A stretch of 5,922 nt of DNA from Desulfobacula sp. (GTDB lineage Bacteria > Desulfobacterota > Desulfobacteria > Desulfobacterales > Desulfobacteraceae): assembly GCF_021107415.1 (NCBI RefSeq), contig NZ_JAIOSW010000176.1, positions 1 to 5,922 on the forward strand, written 5' to 3'. A program made the translations under genes and the position numbers. Every line of letters starts with the position of its first letter. Position 1 is the first letter of the stretch. The notes under the pieces are model-generated. The model made no database searches and was not told the DNA's origin. It saw only the letters and a list, made by a program, of their open reading frames with translations. This document shows, piece after piece, positions 1 through 5,883 of the stretch.

Positions 1-180
1 CTGACTGAATCTGAACCCGATAAAGCAGACAATTATCAGAAACAAAAACTGCACTCCTCTTCGGACTTCCTGGGAGCCCTTTTCTTCTTTAACCATTATT
101 AAAAATTCCATCCCGTGCCCTCCTTAAGATATGACTTAACTATTAGGATATATGTTCAAACTAAACCTTAATCAAGGTTT
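1..180. other. Non-coding stretch at the window edge
   Basis: No gene can be supported here. One plus-strand frame is open from base 1 to a TAA at 100-102, giving about 33 residues. It could be the tail of a gene entering from the left, but a frame that short is easily open by chance and I recognise nothing in it. The rest is AT-rich with stops in every frame, and it ends in the inverted repeat at 162-181. Confidence 0.4.
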
Positions 181-181
181 A
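162..181. repeat. Perfect 8-bp inverted repeat, 4-nt loop
   Basis: TAAACCTT at 162-169 pairs perfectly with AAGGTTTA at 174-181 around the loop AATC. It lies immediately before the first recognisable piece of the regulator pseudogene. There is no T-run directly after it, so it does not look like a standard intrinsic terminator. It could be an operator or a leftover secondary structure; its function is unknown. Confidence 0.5.
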
Positions 182-183
182 AC

Positions 184-737
184 TCTATAGGACTTTTATT
201 TCAGGTAGGATGCTTTATACAAAAGTTGTTCATCCCGACGACTTGGAACGGGTAGCAGGAGAGGTTGCCAAATATAGTGTTGGGAAAGAACAAAAAAGAT
301 TTACTCATGAACCCTATCGTATTGTTACCAAAGACGGTAAAATAAAATGGATTAATGATCGTACAGACATCCGAAGAGACGAAATTTTACAAAGATTCGT
401 ATGGATGTTATACTGGATGCAACAAGGCTTTTGAGAATTTCATCGGCAAATCACGATCTGAAATCATTGGCAAGACCGTTTACGATATGGGGTCCACGGG
501 TCAACACTGAATTGGGATACTCAAATCAATCTATACCGTCTGGTGATGGAAGGACTGAACAATGTCCGGAATGGGATGCCATCCCAAAAGATTGCAGACA
601 AATTGTTCATCAGCCCAAAAAAAGTTGAGAACCACCGTGCCAGAATAATGCGCAAGCTTGATGTAAATAATATCATTGACCTGGCTCGCCATGCTGCCAA
701 GATAGGCTTCATTGATCTGGATCTTTGGAAAAAATAA
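184..737 (+). pseudogene. Degraded PAS-PAS-LuxR-type HTH regulator
   Basis: Three pieces of one sensor-regulator survive. Piece 1 (about 184-383, frame of base 210) is a PAS core with HPDDLERV, an EPYRIVTKDGKIKWI segment and DRTDIRRDE, typical of the end of a PAS domain. Piece 2 (385-507, shifted one frame) is the start of another PAS domain, FYKDSYGCYTGCNKAFENF then GKSRSEIIGKTVYDMG, and stops at TGA 508-510. Piece 3 (about 516-737, back in the first frame) is a LuxR-type helix-turn-helix with KIADKLFISPKKVENHRARI and MRKLDVNNI, ending at a TAA. The PAS1 frame stops at 432-434. Linker sequence and about 70 residues of PAS2 appear to be missing, so this is not one translatable protein. An intact relative would sense a signal through PAS and bind DNA through the HTH. 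A short HTH-only product from GTG 543 is conceivable but has no convincing ribosome binding site. Confidence 0.8.
564..587 (+). other. 24-bp in-frame insertion in the LuxR HTH, with a palindrome
   Basis: LuxR-family HTHs usually read EGLSNKEIADKLFIS. Here the segment reads EGLNN, then eight extra residues (VRNGMPSQ), then KIADKLFIS. The extra bases include GGGATG-C-CATCCC, a 13-nt palindrome with a single central base. The extra codons fall at or just before the start of the HTH scanner helix. Comparison with the family is from memory. Confidence 0.45.
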
Positions 738-840
738 TAACACACAACCCATCAATCTTCCGGGAAAGACCCCTCTATCATCTTTGGGAAATTCTCCCGG
801 CCAGGATTTTTTCCCGGTAAAAAATAAGCCCTTTCACCTA

Positions 841-884
841 TTTACAATAAACATCAAGTTCAGTAATAATCTTTGTATTATAAT
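841..884 (+). promoter_or_regulatory. Possible sigma-70 promoter for the small DRR-motif gene
   Basis: TTTACA at 841-846 is followed 18 bases later by AATAAT at 865-870. A perfect TATAAT lies at 879-884 but has only a poor -35 partner. Either would give an untranslated leader of roughly 170-180 bases before the small gene at 1061. The tract is very AT-rich, so chance matches are likely. Confidence 0.3.
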
Positions 885-1045
885 AAATTTATTTATTGTT
901 TGTTTAACTAAGAATCAGGCAGTTTCCCAAAGCCAATGGCAACCTGGAAAACAAAATAAGTGCTGTTAAAAAAGGCCCTGCCAACGGATATCCGGATTTA
1001 ACAAATTTTATTCGCAGTACCAGGGGGCTCTGTCTCAAATATTCC

Positions 1046-1056
1046 AGGGAGAAAGG
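1046..1056 (+). promoter_or_regulatory. Ribosome binding site for the small gene
   Basis: The purine-rich AGGGAGAAAGG sits just before the ATG at 1061. AGGGAG leaves 9 bases and AAAGG leaves 4. This supports the ATG as a real start and argues that the small frame is a gene. Confidence 0.6.
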
Positions 1057-1060
1057 CCAC

Positions 1061-1279
1061 ATGTTATCAAAAAAAGAATATATTAAACGATCTGTAATAG
1101 ATCGAAGGTCGCCTTTGGATAGGCGAATGTTCAATCTCGGTAAATATCCAGGTAAAGAGCAAAGAATGAAACAAGACAGGAGACAAGGCTGGGAAAGAAG
1201 ATATGAATGGAAATCAATAGATCGCTTCACCAGCTTTTCCATACATTTTAAAATTCCTCAACCATATAAATCGCTATGA
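1061..1279 (+). CDS. Small basic protein with repeated DRR/ERR motifs, function unknown
   Basis: This is a 72-residue, strongly basic protein. It carries DRR at residues 14-16, 20-22 and 39-41 and ERR at 46-48. A closing section, GWERRYEWKSIDRF at 43-56, has W44 and W50. Short arginine-rich proteins with RRxxxDRR repeats and a Trp-containing C-terminal part recur, in my recollection, in sulfate-reducing Deltaproteobacteria and have no assigned function. There is no signal peptide or membrane segment. The arginine pattern could suit nucleic-acid or acidic-partner binding, but that is inference. The ribosome binding site is good. The gene is convergent with the minus-strand operon, 38 bp away, with no clear terminator between them. 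The last 14 or so residues lack the motif and may be variable. Confidence 0.6.
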   Translation: MLSKKEYIKRSVIDRRSPLDRRMFNLGKYPGKEQRMKQDRRQGWERRYEWKSIDRFTSFSIHFKIPQPYKSL

Positions 1280-1317
1280 TAGAAGTGCTCGCCTCTCTGT
1301 AAGGCATGATGTTCGAC

Positions 1318-2154
1318 CTATTTGTTCCGTAAAATTTCTTGATAATGGGGTCTTTGCCTGTCCTGGAAAAAAATCCCGATACCATAGGGCTCGTTTTCAG
1401 CCATCCGCATGGCTGTCTCCATATTTTTTTCTTCTTTGCGTAGATTCAAATCATAAACATTCTCTTTAAGGTTCTTCCAGGTTCTGTTTTCCTTATCAAA
1501 TGTCACGCAGGGGGTCAAAATCTGAATAAAGCTGAATCCCTGATGCAGTATTCCATCTTTGATGATCTGTTTTAACCCCTGGGGATCACCTGCATATCCT
1601 CGTGCTACAAATGATGCACCATAGGAGAGTGCAAGCTTAATAGGATTCAAAGGGGTATCCGGATTGCCCGCGGGATGGGAATTGGTCCTCATTTCATAGG
1701 GCGTTGTTGAAGAAGACTGGCCTTTGGTCAACCCGTAAATGGAATTATCAAACAAAAGAAAAGTAATATTGATATTTTTTCTTGCCACATGGGGCAGATG
1801 TCCGCCGCCAATTCCCAGGGCATCTCCATCCCCTGCAACGGCAAACACGGTCAGATCTTCTCTGGCAAGTTTTAATCCCGATGCCACAGGGATAGACCGG
1901 CCATGAAGGGTATGGAATCCATAGGAATTAACGAAAATCGGGGTTCGCCCGGAGCAGCCAATACCACTGACGGTTACAATATCTTCATGTTTCAACGCAA
2001 GTTCCCGGCAGGCCTTGTAAAAGGCATCGACAATTCCAAAATAGCCACAGCCCGGACACCAGGTGGGAAGATCTTGTGATCTGTATTGTAAAAAATCAAT
2101 GTCTCTGACTATTTCTAATTTTTCATCCAGATATACTGATTCAATTATTTCCAT
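1318..2154 (-). CDS. korB: 2-oxoacid:ferredoxin oxidoreductase, beta subunit
   Basis: This 278-residue protein is the thiamine-diphosphate and iron-sulfur subunit of a 2-oxoacid:ferredoxin oxidoreductase, which converts 2-oxoacid plus CoA to acyl-CoA and CO2 while reducing ferredoxin in the cytoplasm. Visible hallmarks are WCPGCG (Cys33, Cys36), GIGCSGR (Cys67) and TPCVTF (Cys216), which match the four expected ligands of the single [4Fe-4S] cluster. The ThDP/Mg motif is GDGDALGIGGGH from residue 108, with Asp136-Asn137 in DNSIYGLTKGQ. Length and both ends fit the family, so this gene looks intact. It starts at an ATG that shares one base with the alpha stop codon (TAATG), with AGGGA seven bases upstream, implying translational coupling. 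The substrate (2-oxoglutarate, pyruvate or another 2-oxoacid) cannot be read from the sequence; the kor symbol reflects family type only. Confidence 0.93.
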   Translation of the reverse strand: MEIIESVYLDEKLEIVRDIDFLQYRSQDLPTWCPGCGYFGIVDAFYKACRELALKHEDIVTVSGIGCSGRTPIFVNSYGFHTLHGRSIPVASGLKLAREDLTVFAVAGDGDALGIGGGHLPHVARKNINITFLLFDNSIYGLTKGQSSSTTPYEMRTNSHPAGNPDTPLNPIKLALSYGASFVARGYAGDPQGLKQIIKDGILHQGFSFIQILTPCVTFDKENRTWKNLKENVYDLNLRKEEKNMETAMRMAENEPYGIGIFFQDRQRPHYQEILRNK

Positions 2155-3398
2155 TACATTTCCCTCATCTTTTCAAGAATATCCTCTGAAGCCATGGGAC
2201 GGCCGGTGATAAAATTAAGTCTTTCAACAGGTCTTTTTAAAATTTGGGTTGCAAAATTGGCAAACTGTCCTGAAAAATTTAATTCAGGAATAAGAATTTT
2301 TTTGCATTTATCTGAAAACCCAATCAACTCTTTTTCAGGAAAAGGCGATACCATCATGGAGCTGAAAGAGGAGGCATTAATCCCTTCTTTTTGAGCAGAC
2401 ATGGCTGCCTCATGCGCGACCCCTGCTGATGATCCCCACGAGATAACACCAATGTCAAATTCATCCTTTTCAGTTGCCGATATTTCAGGTGCAGGTGCTT
2501 CAAGAAGAACCGTGTTGAATTTGCGATACCGTTTTTGAGTCATTTTCAGGTGGTTTGCATCGCTGTAATTTGGCCTGCCAGCCTCATCATGTTCCAGCCC
2601 GGTTGAAAAGAACATGCCGTCCGGCGTTCCGGGAATGGTCCGGGGTGAAATACCATTTTTTGTAATCTTATACCTCTGATACTCTTTAAGATCATCTTTT
2701 TCCGGCGCAATATTGGCATCAAGATATTTCGGTAAAGGCTTTTGCGGGATATCAATATTCCGGATACTGTTGGACAGGAAAAAATCCAGCAGCAATACCA
2801 CAAGGGTCTGGTATTTTTCAGCAAAATAAAGAGCCAAAACAGTTGCCTCATAGCATGATTCTGTATCCGTGGGTGCAAGGACAATTCGTGGACAGTCACC
2901 CGTCCCTCCCAACACAGCACTATTAAAATCGCTCTGCTCTGTCTTGGTAGGGATTCCCGTTGAAGGGCCGCCTCTTTGTGAGCAAATAATCACAGCCGGC
3001 ACTTCTGCCATGACAGACAGTCCTGTGAACTCTGTCATCAGGGCAAACCCGGGGCCCGATGTTGCCGTCATGGCACGTTTCCCGCCAAACCCGGCGCCGA
3101 TAACAGCACCGATAGCCGCTATTTCATCTTCTGTCTGCAGCAAGGTTCCCCCATGCTTTGGCAATTCCCTGCTCAATATTTCCATAATCTTTGTCGCCGG
3201 GGTTATGGGGTATCCTGCATAAAATGAGAGATTGGCATCCAAAGCCGCCTGTGCCACCAGCTGATTTCCGTTTATAATAAGCTTTTCTTTTCGTTTTGGC
3301 GGGACTATTCCTTTGAAAGAGTGTGGATCAGTCTTTTTAATGTTTTCTTTTGTCCAGTCAAATCCTTTCAAAAAAGAATTCACATTGGAATCAACCAC
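2154..3398 (-). CDS. korA: 2-oxoacid:ferredoxin oxidoreductase, alpha subunit, gamma domain lost
   Basis: From residue about 40 onward this is a complete alpha domain: GNQLVAQAAL, AGYPITPATK (61-70), QTEDEIAAIGA (88-98), TATSGPG (111-117), RGGPSTGIPTKTEQSD (142-157), GISPRTIPGT, GLEHDEAGRP (267-276), WGSSAG and PELNFSGQ. It pairs with the beta subunit to bind CoA and ThDP. In related enzymes the alpha domain follows a gamma domain of about 180 residues in the same polypeptide. The first 25 or so residues here (VVDSNVNSFLKGFDW) look like the gamma-alpha linker, and the frame stays open upstream for 30 more codons of gamma-like sequence. GTG at 3398 is the only plausible start before an ATG inside the alpha core, and its ribosome binding site is weak (AAGAAG). 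Translation may therefore be poor. The alpha coding sequence itself shows no break. Confidence 0.85.
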   Translation of the reverse strand: MVDSNVNSFLKGFDWTKENIKKTDPHSFKGIVPPKRKEKLIINGNQLVAQAALDANLSFYAGYPITPATKIMEILSRELPKHGGTLLQTEDEIAAIGAVIGAGFGGKRAMTATSGPGFALMTEFTGLSVMAEVPAVIICSQRGGPSTGIPTKTEQSDFNSAVLGGTGDCPRIVLAPTDTESCYEATVLALYFAEKYQTLVVLLLDFFLSNSIRNIDIPQKPLPKYLDANIAPEKDDLKEYQRYKITKNGISPRTIPGTPDGMFFSTGLEHDEAGRPNYSDANHLKMTQKRYRKFNTVLLEAPAPEISATEKDEFDIGVISWGSSAGVAHEAAMSAQKEGINASSFSSMMVSPFPEKELIGFSDKCKKILIPELNFSGQFANFATQILKRPVERLNFITGRPMASEDILEKMREM

Positions 3399-3488
3399 AA
3401 TCTGTTTCTTCTTTGCATAACGTTGCTTTATGGAATCGATAAATCCTTGTTTATCTACATGAAAAAGGGCTGTTAAAACCCGAGAAGA
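3399..3488 (-). pseudogene. Remnant of the gamma domain of KorA
   Basis: In the alpha frame, codons stay open from the TAA at 3489-3491 down to the GTG at 3398. They encode 30 residues ending FIDSIKQRYAKKKQI, which run directly into VVDSNVNSFLKGF. This resembles the last helix and linker of KorA-type gamma domains (a short amphipathic helix, then KK, then a V-x-x-N-x-x-A/S-F motif). There is no ATG, GTG or TTG in these 30 codons. The upstream edge overlaps the 3' end of the neighbouring flavoprotein gene in a different frame, marking a deletion junction around 3475-3490. About 140-150 residues of gamma domain would be missing. Confidence 0.65.
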
Positions 3489-4210
3489 TTAAGAGCTGCC
3501 ACCTCTCCCTGGACCACAGCATTAGGCCATCCAATGGATGTTGTATACCTGTTGATGGCGGGGTTATAAATCTGGGCACATGATCCACAGGCATAAATGC
3601 TGTCCATGTTTGTCTTTAAATACTCATTGACCAGGATACCATCGGTTAAATGATAGGGCCAGAATGCATCGGGATAGATCAGGATGGTCACGGTTTTACC
3701 CATGGAATTCAACATTCTTAAAAATTTAAACCCCACAAGATCACCACCAAGAATGAAAAAATCTTTTGCTTTTCGAATCGCTTCCTTAACCTCCATAACA
3801 TCTGTATAGGAAGTGACAAATTTTAAATGATTTGCATACCCTGACATTGCGGGCAGCACCCGTGCACGGCTTCCCGAGGCAATGATGAGCTTTGAATATT
3901 TTATTTTTTCCATATGCTGTAAAAACAATAATTTTGAATCAGGATCGATTCGCTCAACCGCCTGACCGCATCGGATTCGGATATCTTTTAAGGCCCGATT
4001 ATATAAATTGGGAGAATCTACCATGAGATCTTCTTTGGCTATCTCATCGGCAATAAAATCTGTTAATTTAGGTTTGTAATAATAAGGGACACACTCATCA
4101 GATATGATGGTGATTTTGGCATCTTTATCCTTTTGTCTTAAAATTGCTGCTGCATGGTTTCCTGCAGGCCCATTTCCTATGATGACATAATGATCGTTGT
4201 CAGGCATCAT
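3473..4210 (-). CDS. NAD(P)/FAD-dependent oxidoreductase, internally deleted
   Basis: This 245-residue protein belongs to the pyridine nucleotide-disulfide oxidoreductase class (rubredoxin- or nitrite-reductase-like flavoproteins), normally about 400 residues. It has an N-terminal FAD-binding fold, VIIGNGPAGNHAA (9-21), the ASGSRAR segment (111-117), and the start of a NAD(P)-binding fold, FILGGDLVGFKFLRML (152-167). At residue 190 FWPYHLTD runs straight into GILVNEYLKTN, which normally lies about 80-100 residues later, near 3640. The rest of the NAD domain and part of the FAD domain are missing. The usual C-terminal GD motif reads ACGSCAQ, with Ser210 in place of the FAD-contacting Asp. The protein also ends at AALNLLGF, short of the expected tail. 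GGAGG sits 1 base before the first ATG and 4 before the second at 4207, so the second may be the true start. It lies 12 bp after the upstream gene. Activity is doubtful. Confidence 0.75.
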   Translation of the reverse strand: MMPDNDHYVIIGNGPAGNHAAAILRQKDKDAKITIISDECVPYYYKPKLTDFIADEIAKEDLMVDSPNLYNRALKDIRIRCGQAVERIDPDSKLLFLQHMEKIKYSKLIIASGSRARVLPAMSGYANHLKFVTSYTDVMEVKEAIRKAKDFFILGGDLVGFKFLRMLNSMGKTVTILIYPDAFWPYHLTDGILVNEYLKTNMDSIYACGSCAQIYNPAINRYTTSIGWPNAVVQGEVAALNLLGF

Positions 4211-4222
4211 TCCTCCAATAAA

Positions 4223-5647
4223 CTAAGTATCGATTTCAATGAGTTCTGTTTTAATCACACTGATACAATCCATGGGACAAACAGCCAGGCATTGTCCGCA
4301 ACGAATACAATTAGCATTATCAATGGCAATGGATACGACCCTGCTCCAATCTTCTGTTTCTTCATATCTGCCATAGGTTCCATCCGGATTGACGAAAATA
4401 TTTTCAATCATTTTAATACAATCTTTTGGTGCCACATCAATACAGGCTGAACAATAGATACAGGCCAGGGGATCAATCTCTCTTGATACGACAGCCTCAT
4501 CAGGGGTCTGACCCAAAGCTGCAATGACCGAATCTACGGGAACTATAAATTGCGAATTCTCTATGGGAATGGAAATTCTATATGGCGGTGTATCGATTTT
4601 TTCCATCCGGGTTCGCTTAAACTCAACAGCAGTGACTTTATTGCCGTCCCCAATGATTTTTGACGGCTGGATAAGACTATATGTTTTAATCCCTTCAAAC
4701 TCGGCTTCCTGCTTTTCAGTCTCATCAATCCGCATATATTCAATAGTTTTACGGATATTGATACTGACATCCGATGCACCAAGCCTTATGGCCGATCTTG
4801 CACAGTCAACTGCCGTGAACCCGGCACCAATCACGACCACTTTGTCACCGGCAAAGGGCGTTTGCCCCTCATTGACAGCTTTCATAAAATCAAGTCCTTT
4901 ATGAACATTTTCAAGATCTTCACCTGGAATATCAAATTTTCTCGGAGTGACACATCCGGTTGCCACAACCACAGCGTCATATTCTTTCTCCAGCTGAGTA
5001 AGGGAGATGTCGGAACCAATGGCTTTGTTTGTTTTTAACTCAATCCCCAATCTGAGAATATTCTTAATTTCGAGCATCAGCAGATCTCTTGGCAGCCTGA
5101 ACTCAGGTATCCCATACATCAGCATACCACCTGGTTTTTCCAACCTCTCGAAAATCATAACTTTATGCCCCAGAATGGCAAGATCATGGGCTGCTGCCAA
5201 CCCGGCCGGGCCGGAACCAATGATAGCAACCCGTTTATCGGTCGGAGCATAAAGGCCTTCAATTATCCTGTGCGAACCAGGTTTCAGGTCTGCACAGGAA
5301 CGCTTTAAATGACAGATACCAACACTTATGCCATTGTCCGGTTCTCCATGACGACAGGCAGATTCACAAGGTCTTGAACAGATACGCCCCAAAACACCGG
5401 GCAGGATATTGGCGCTGCGGTTTAATTCATAGGCTCTGCCATATCTTTTTTCATAAACCGCCCTGATATATCCCGGGATATTGGTTTTAGCAGGACAGAC
5501 GTCCTGGCAGGGAACACTTTTAGCGACCTGGCCAAAATCTCTGATATCGGTTGAGTAGACAATCTGTTTTACAGACTGGACAGAATAAATCTTGTTTTTA
5601 TCCTGAAAAAGTTTTTCTTCTTTTGAATAGAGATCATTTCTTTTCAA
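4223..5647 (-). CDS. GltD/NfnB-like Fe-S flavoprotein with C-terminal ferredoxin domain, internally deleted
   Basis: This 474-residue protein resembles the small subunit of NADPH-dependent glutamate synthase and NfnB-type flavoproteins, which pass electrons between NAD(P)H, FAD and iron-sulfur clusters. The N-terminal Fe-S domain has PCQDVCPAKTNIPGYIR (Cys47, Cys51) and GRICSRPCESACRHG (Cys90, 94, 98). The FAD fold is VAIIGSGPAGLAAA (140-153), with GGMLMYGIPEFRLPRDLL. The NADPH fold is VVVIGAGFTAVDCARSA (270-286). The C-terminal double-cluster ferredoxin has CIYCSACIDVAPKDC (396-410) and CIRCGQCLAVCPMDC (447-461). Between IAALGQTPDE (376-385) and EIDPLAC (390-396) the family normally has about 100-130 residues, including the second FAD-contact motif (GD...TVIEAI...GR.AA). 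That part is absent, in frame, near 4483. FAD binding is probably impaired. The start is TTG with AGGG six bases upstream; an in-frame TAA lies two codons before it and no early ATG exists. Confidence 0.85.
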   Translation of the reverse strand: MKRNDLYSKEEKLFQDKNKIYSVQSVKQIVYSTDIRDFGQVAKSVPCQDVCPAKTNIPGYIRAVYEKRYGRAYELNRSANILPGVLGRICSRPCESACRHGEPDNGISVGICHLKRSCADLKPGSHRIIEGLYAPTDKRVAIIGSGPAGLAAAHDLAILGHKVMIFERLEKPGGMLMYGIPEFRLPRDLLMLEIKNILRLGIELKTNKAIGSDISLTQLEKEYDAVVVATGCVTPRKFDIPGEDLENVHKGLDFMKAVNEGQTPFAGDKVVVIGAGFTAVDCARSAIRLGASDVSINIRKTIEYMRIDETEKQEAEFEGIKTYSLIQPSKIIGDGNKVTAVEFKRTRMEKIDTPPYRISIPIENSQFIVPVDSVIAALGQTPDEAVVSREIDPLACIYCSACIDVAPKDCIKMIENIFVNPDGTYGRYEETEDWSRVVSIAIDNANCIRCGQCLAVCPMDCISVIKTELIEIDT

Positions 5648-5660
5648 TGTTTACCCTGTT
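5648..5660 (-). promoter_or_regulatory. Ribosome binding site deciding a TTG start
   Basis: Reading the minus strand, CAGGG precedes TAAACA and then TTG, giving six bases between AGGG and the start. An in-frame TAA just upstream rules out a longer protein. The next codons contain no ATG, and the conserved N-terminal text (SVQSVKQIVYST) begins at residue 22, so TTG at 5647-5645 is the best start. Confidence 0.55.
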
Positions 5661-5716
5661 ATCCATAATAATTTAAAGAAAAAAATACGATCTTAATACT
5701 GCTGAAATAAAAAAAT

Positions 5717-5745
5717 AGTGTATCGTTTTGTCAAAGGTCTGTCAA
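5717..5745 (-). promoter_or_regulatory. Sigma-70-type promoter of the oxidoreductase operon
   Basis: On the minus strand TTGACA (5745-5740) is followed by 17 bases and TACACT (5722-5717). That is a perfect -35 and a 4-of-6 -10 at ideal spacing. Transcription would start near 5710, leaving a leader of about 60 bases. A second TTGACA starts within the spacer, 12 bases on, without a matching -10, so the two form a short direct repeat. Confidence 0.7.
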
Positions 5746-5816
5746 AATATTAAAATTGAAATTTAATTGGGATCTGCTTTATTTTTATTCGCTTTACTGG
5801 ATATTTGCCATAAGGC

Positions 5817-5830
5817 CGGAGATTTCTCCG
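5817..5830. repeat. Perfect inverted repeat CGGAGA/TCTCCG
   Basis: CGGAGA at 5817-5822 pairs with TCTCCG at 5825-5830 around TT; in RNA the outer five pairs would close a four-base loop. No T-run follows on either strand, so it is not a simple terminator. It lies about 70 bp upstream of the operon -35. Confidence 0.45.
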
Positions 5831-5869
5831 AAAAGAGCAGCCCAAAACCCGTTCCGACTGGCTCACCTT

Positions 5870-5883
5870 GCACTCTATAGTGC
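5870..5883. repeat. Inverted repeat GCACT/AGTGC
   Basis: GCACT at 5870-5874 pairs with AGTGC at 5879-5883 around CTAT. On the plus strand a run of six T begins at 5892, eight bases after the stem, which is too far for a good intrinsic terminator. No plus-strand gene ends here. Confidence 0.4.

Larger units (their letters stand above)
738..1060. other. Non-coding intergenic region, about 320 bp
   Basis: I see no supportable gene. The first part holds several TCCCGG/CCGGGA words, including CCGGGAA near 760 and TTCCCGG near 811, which are complementary but about 45 bases apart. A strongly AT-rich tract runs from about 862 to 910. A 10-bp palindrome, CGGATATCCG, lies at 985-994. The final 20 bases carry the ribosome binding site of the downstream small gene. 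No intrinsic terminator with a clear T-run follows the pseudogene. Confidence 0.5.

Noticed and set aside
521..755. Two minus-strand frames over the LuxR HTH piece
   Set aside because: The plus strand holds an obvious HTH; the antisense frames have no recognisable content.
985..994. CGGATATCCG palindrome as an operator
   Set aside because: Ten bases of self-complementarity occur by chance at this scale, and no partner site or known regulator box is visible.
738..1060. A riboswitch in the long leader of the small gene
   Set aside because: I could not match the conserved cores of c-di-GMP, cobalamin, SAM or other common classes.
904..1242. A 112-residue minus-strand frame overlapping the small DRR-motif gene
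   Set aside because: It is antisense to a patterned protein with a good ribosome binding site; its hydrophobic look comes from the reverse of arginine-rich codons.
1280..1317. A terminator between the converging genes (GCCT...AGGC stem)
   Set aside because: Only four base pairs and no T-run on either strand.
2194..3222. Open frames on the plus strand and an extra minus-strand frame within the alpha gene
   Set aside because: They lie antisense to or out of frame with a clearly conserved coding sequence and show no domain of their own.
4154..5252. Plus-strand and extra minus-strand frames across the two flavoprotein genes
   Set aside because: Shadows of the conserved minus-strand genes; no motif, no ribosome binding site.
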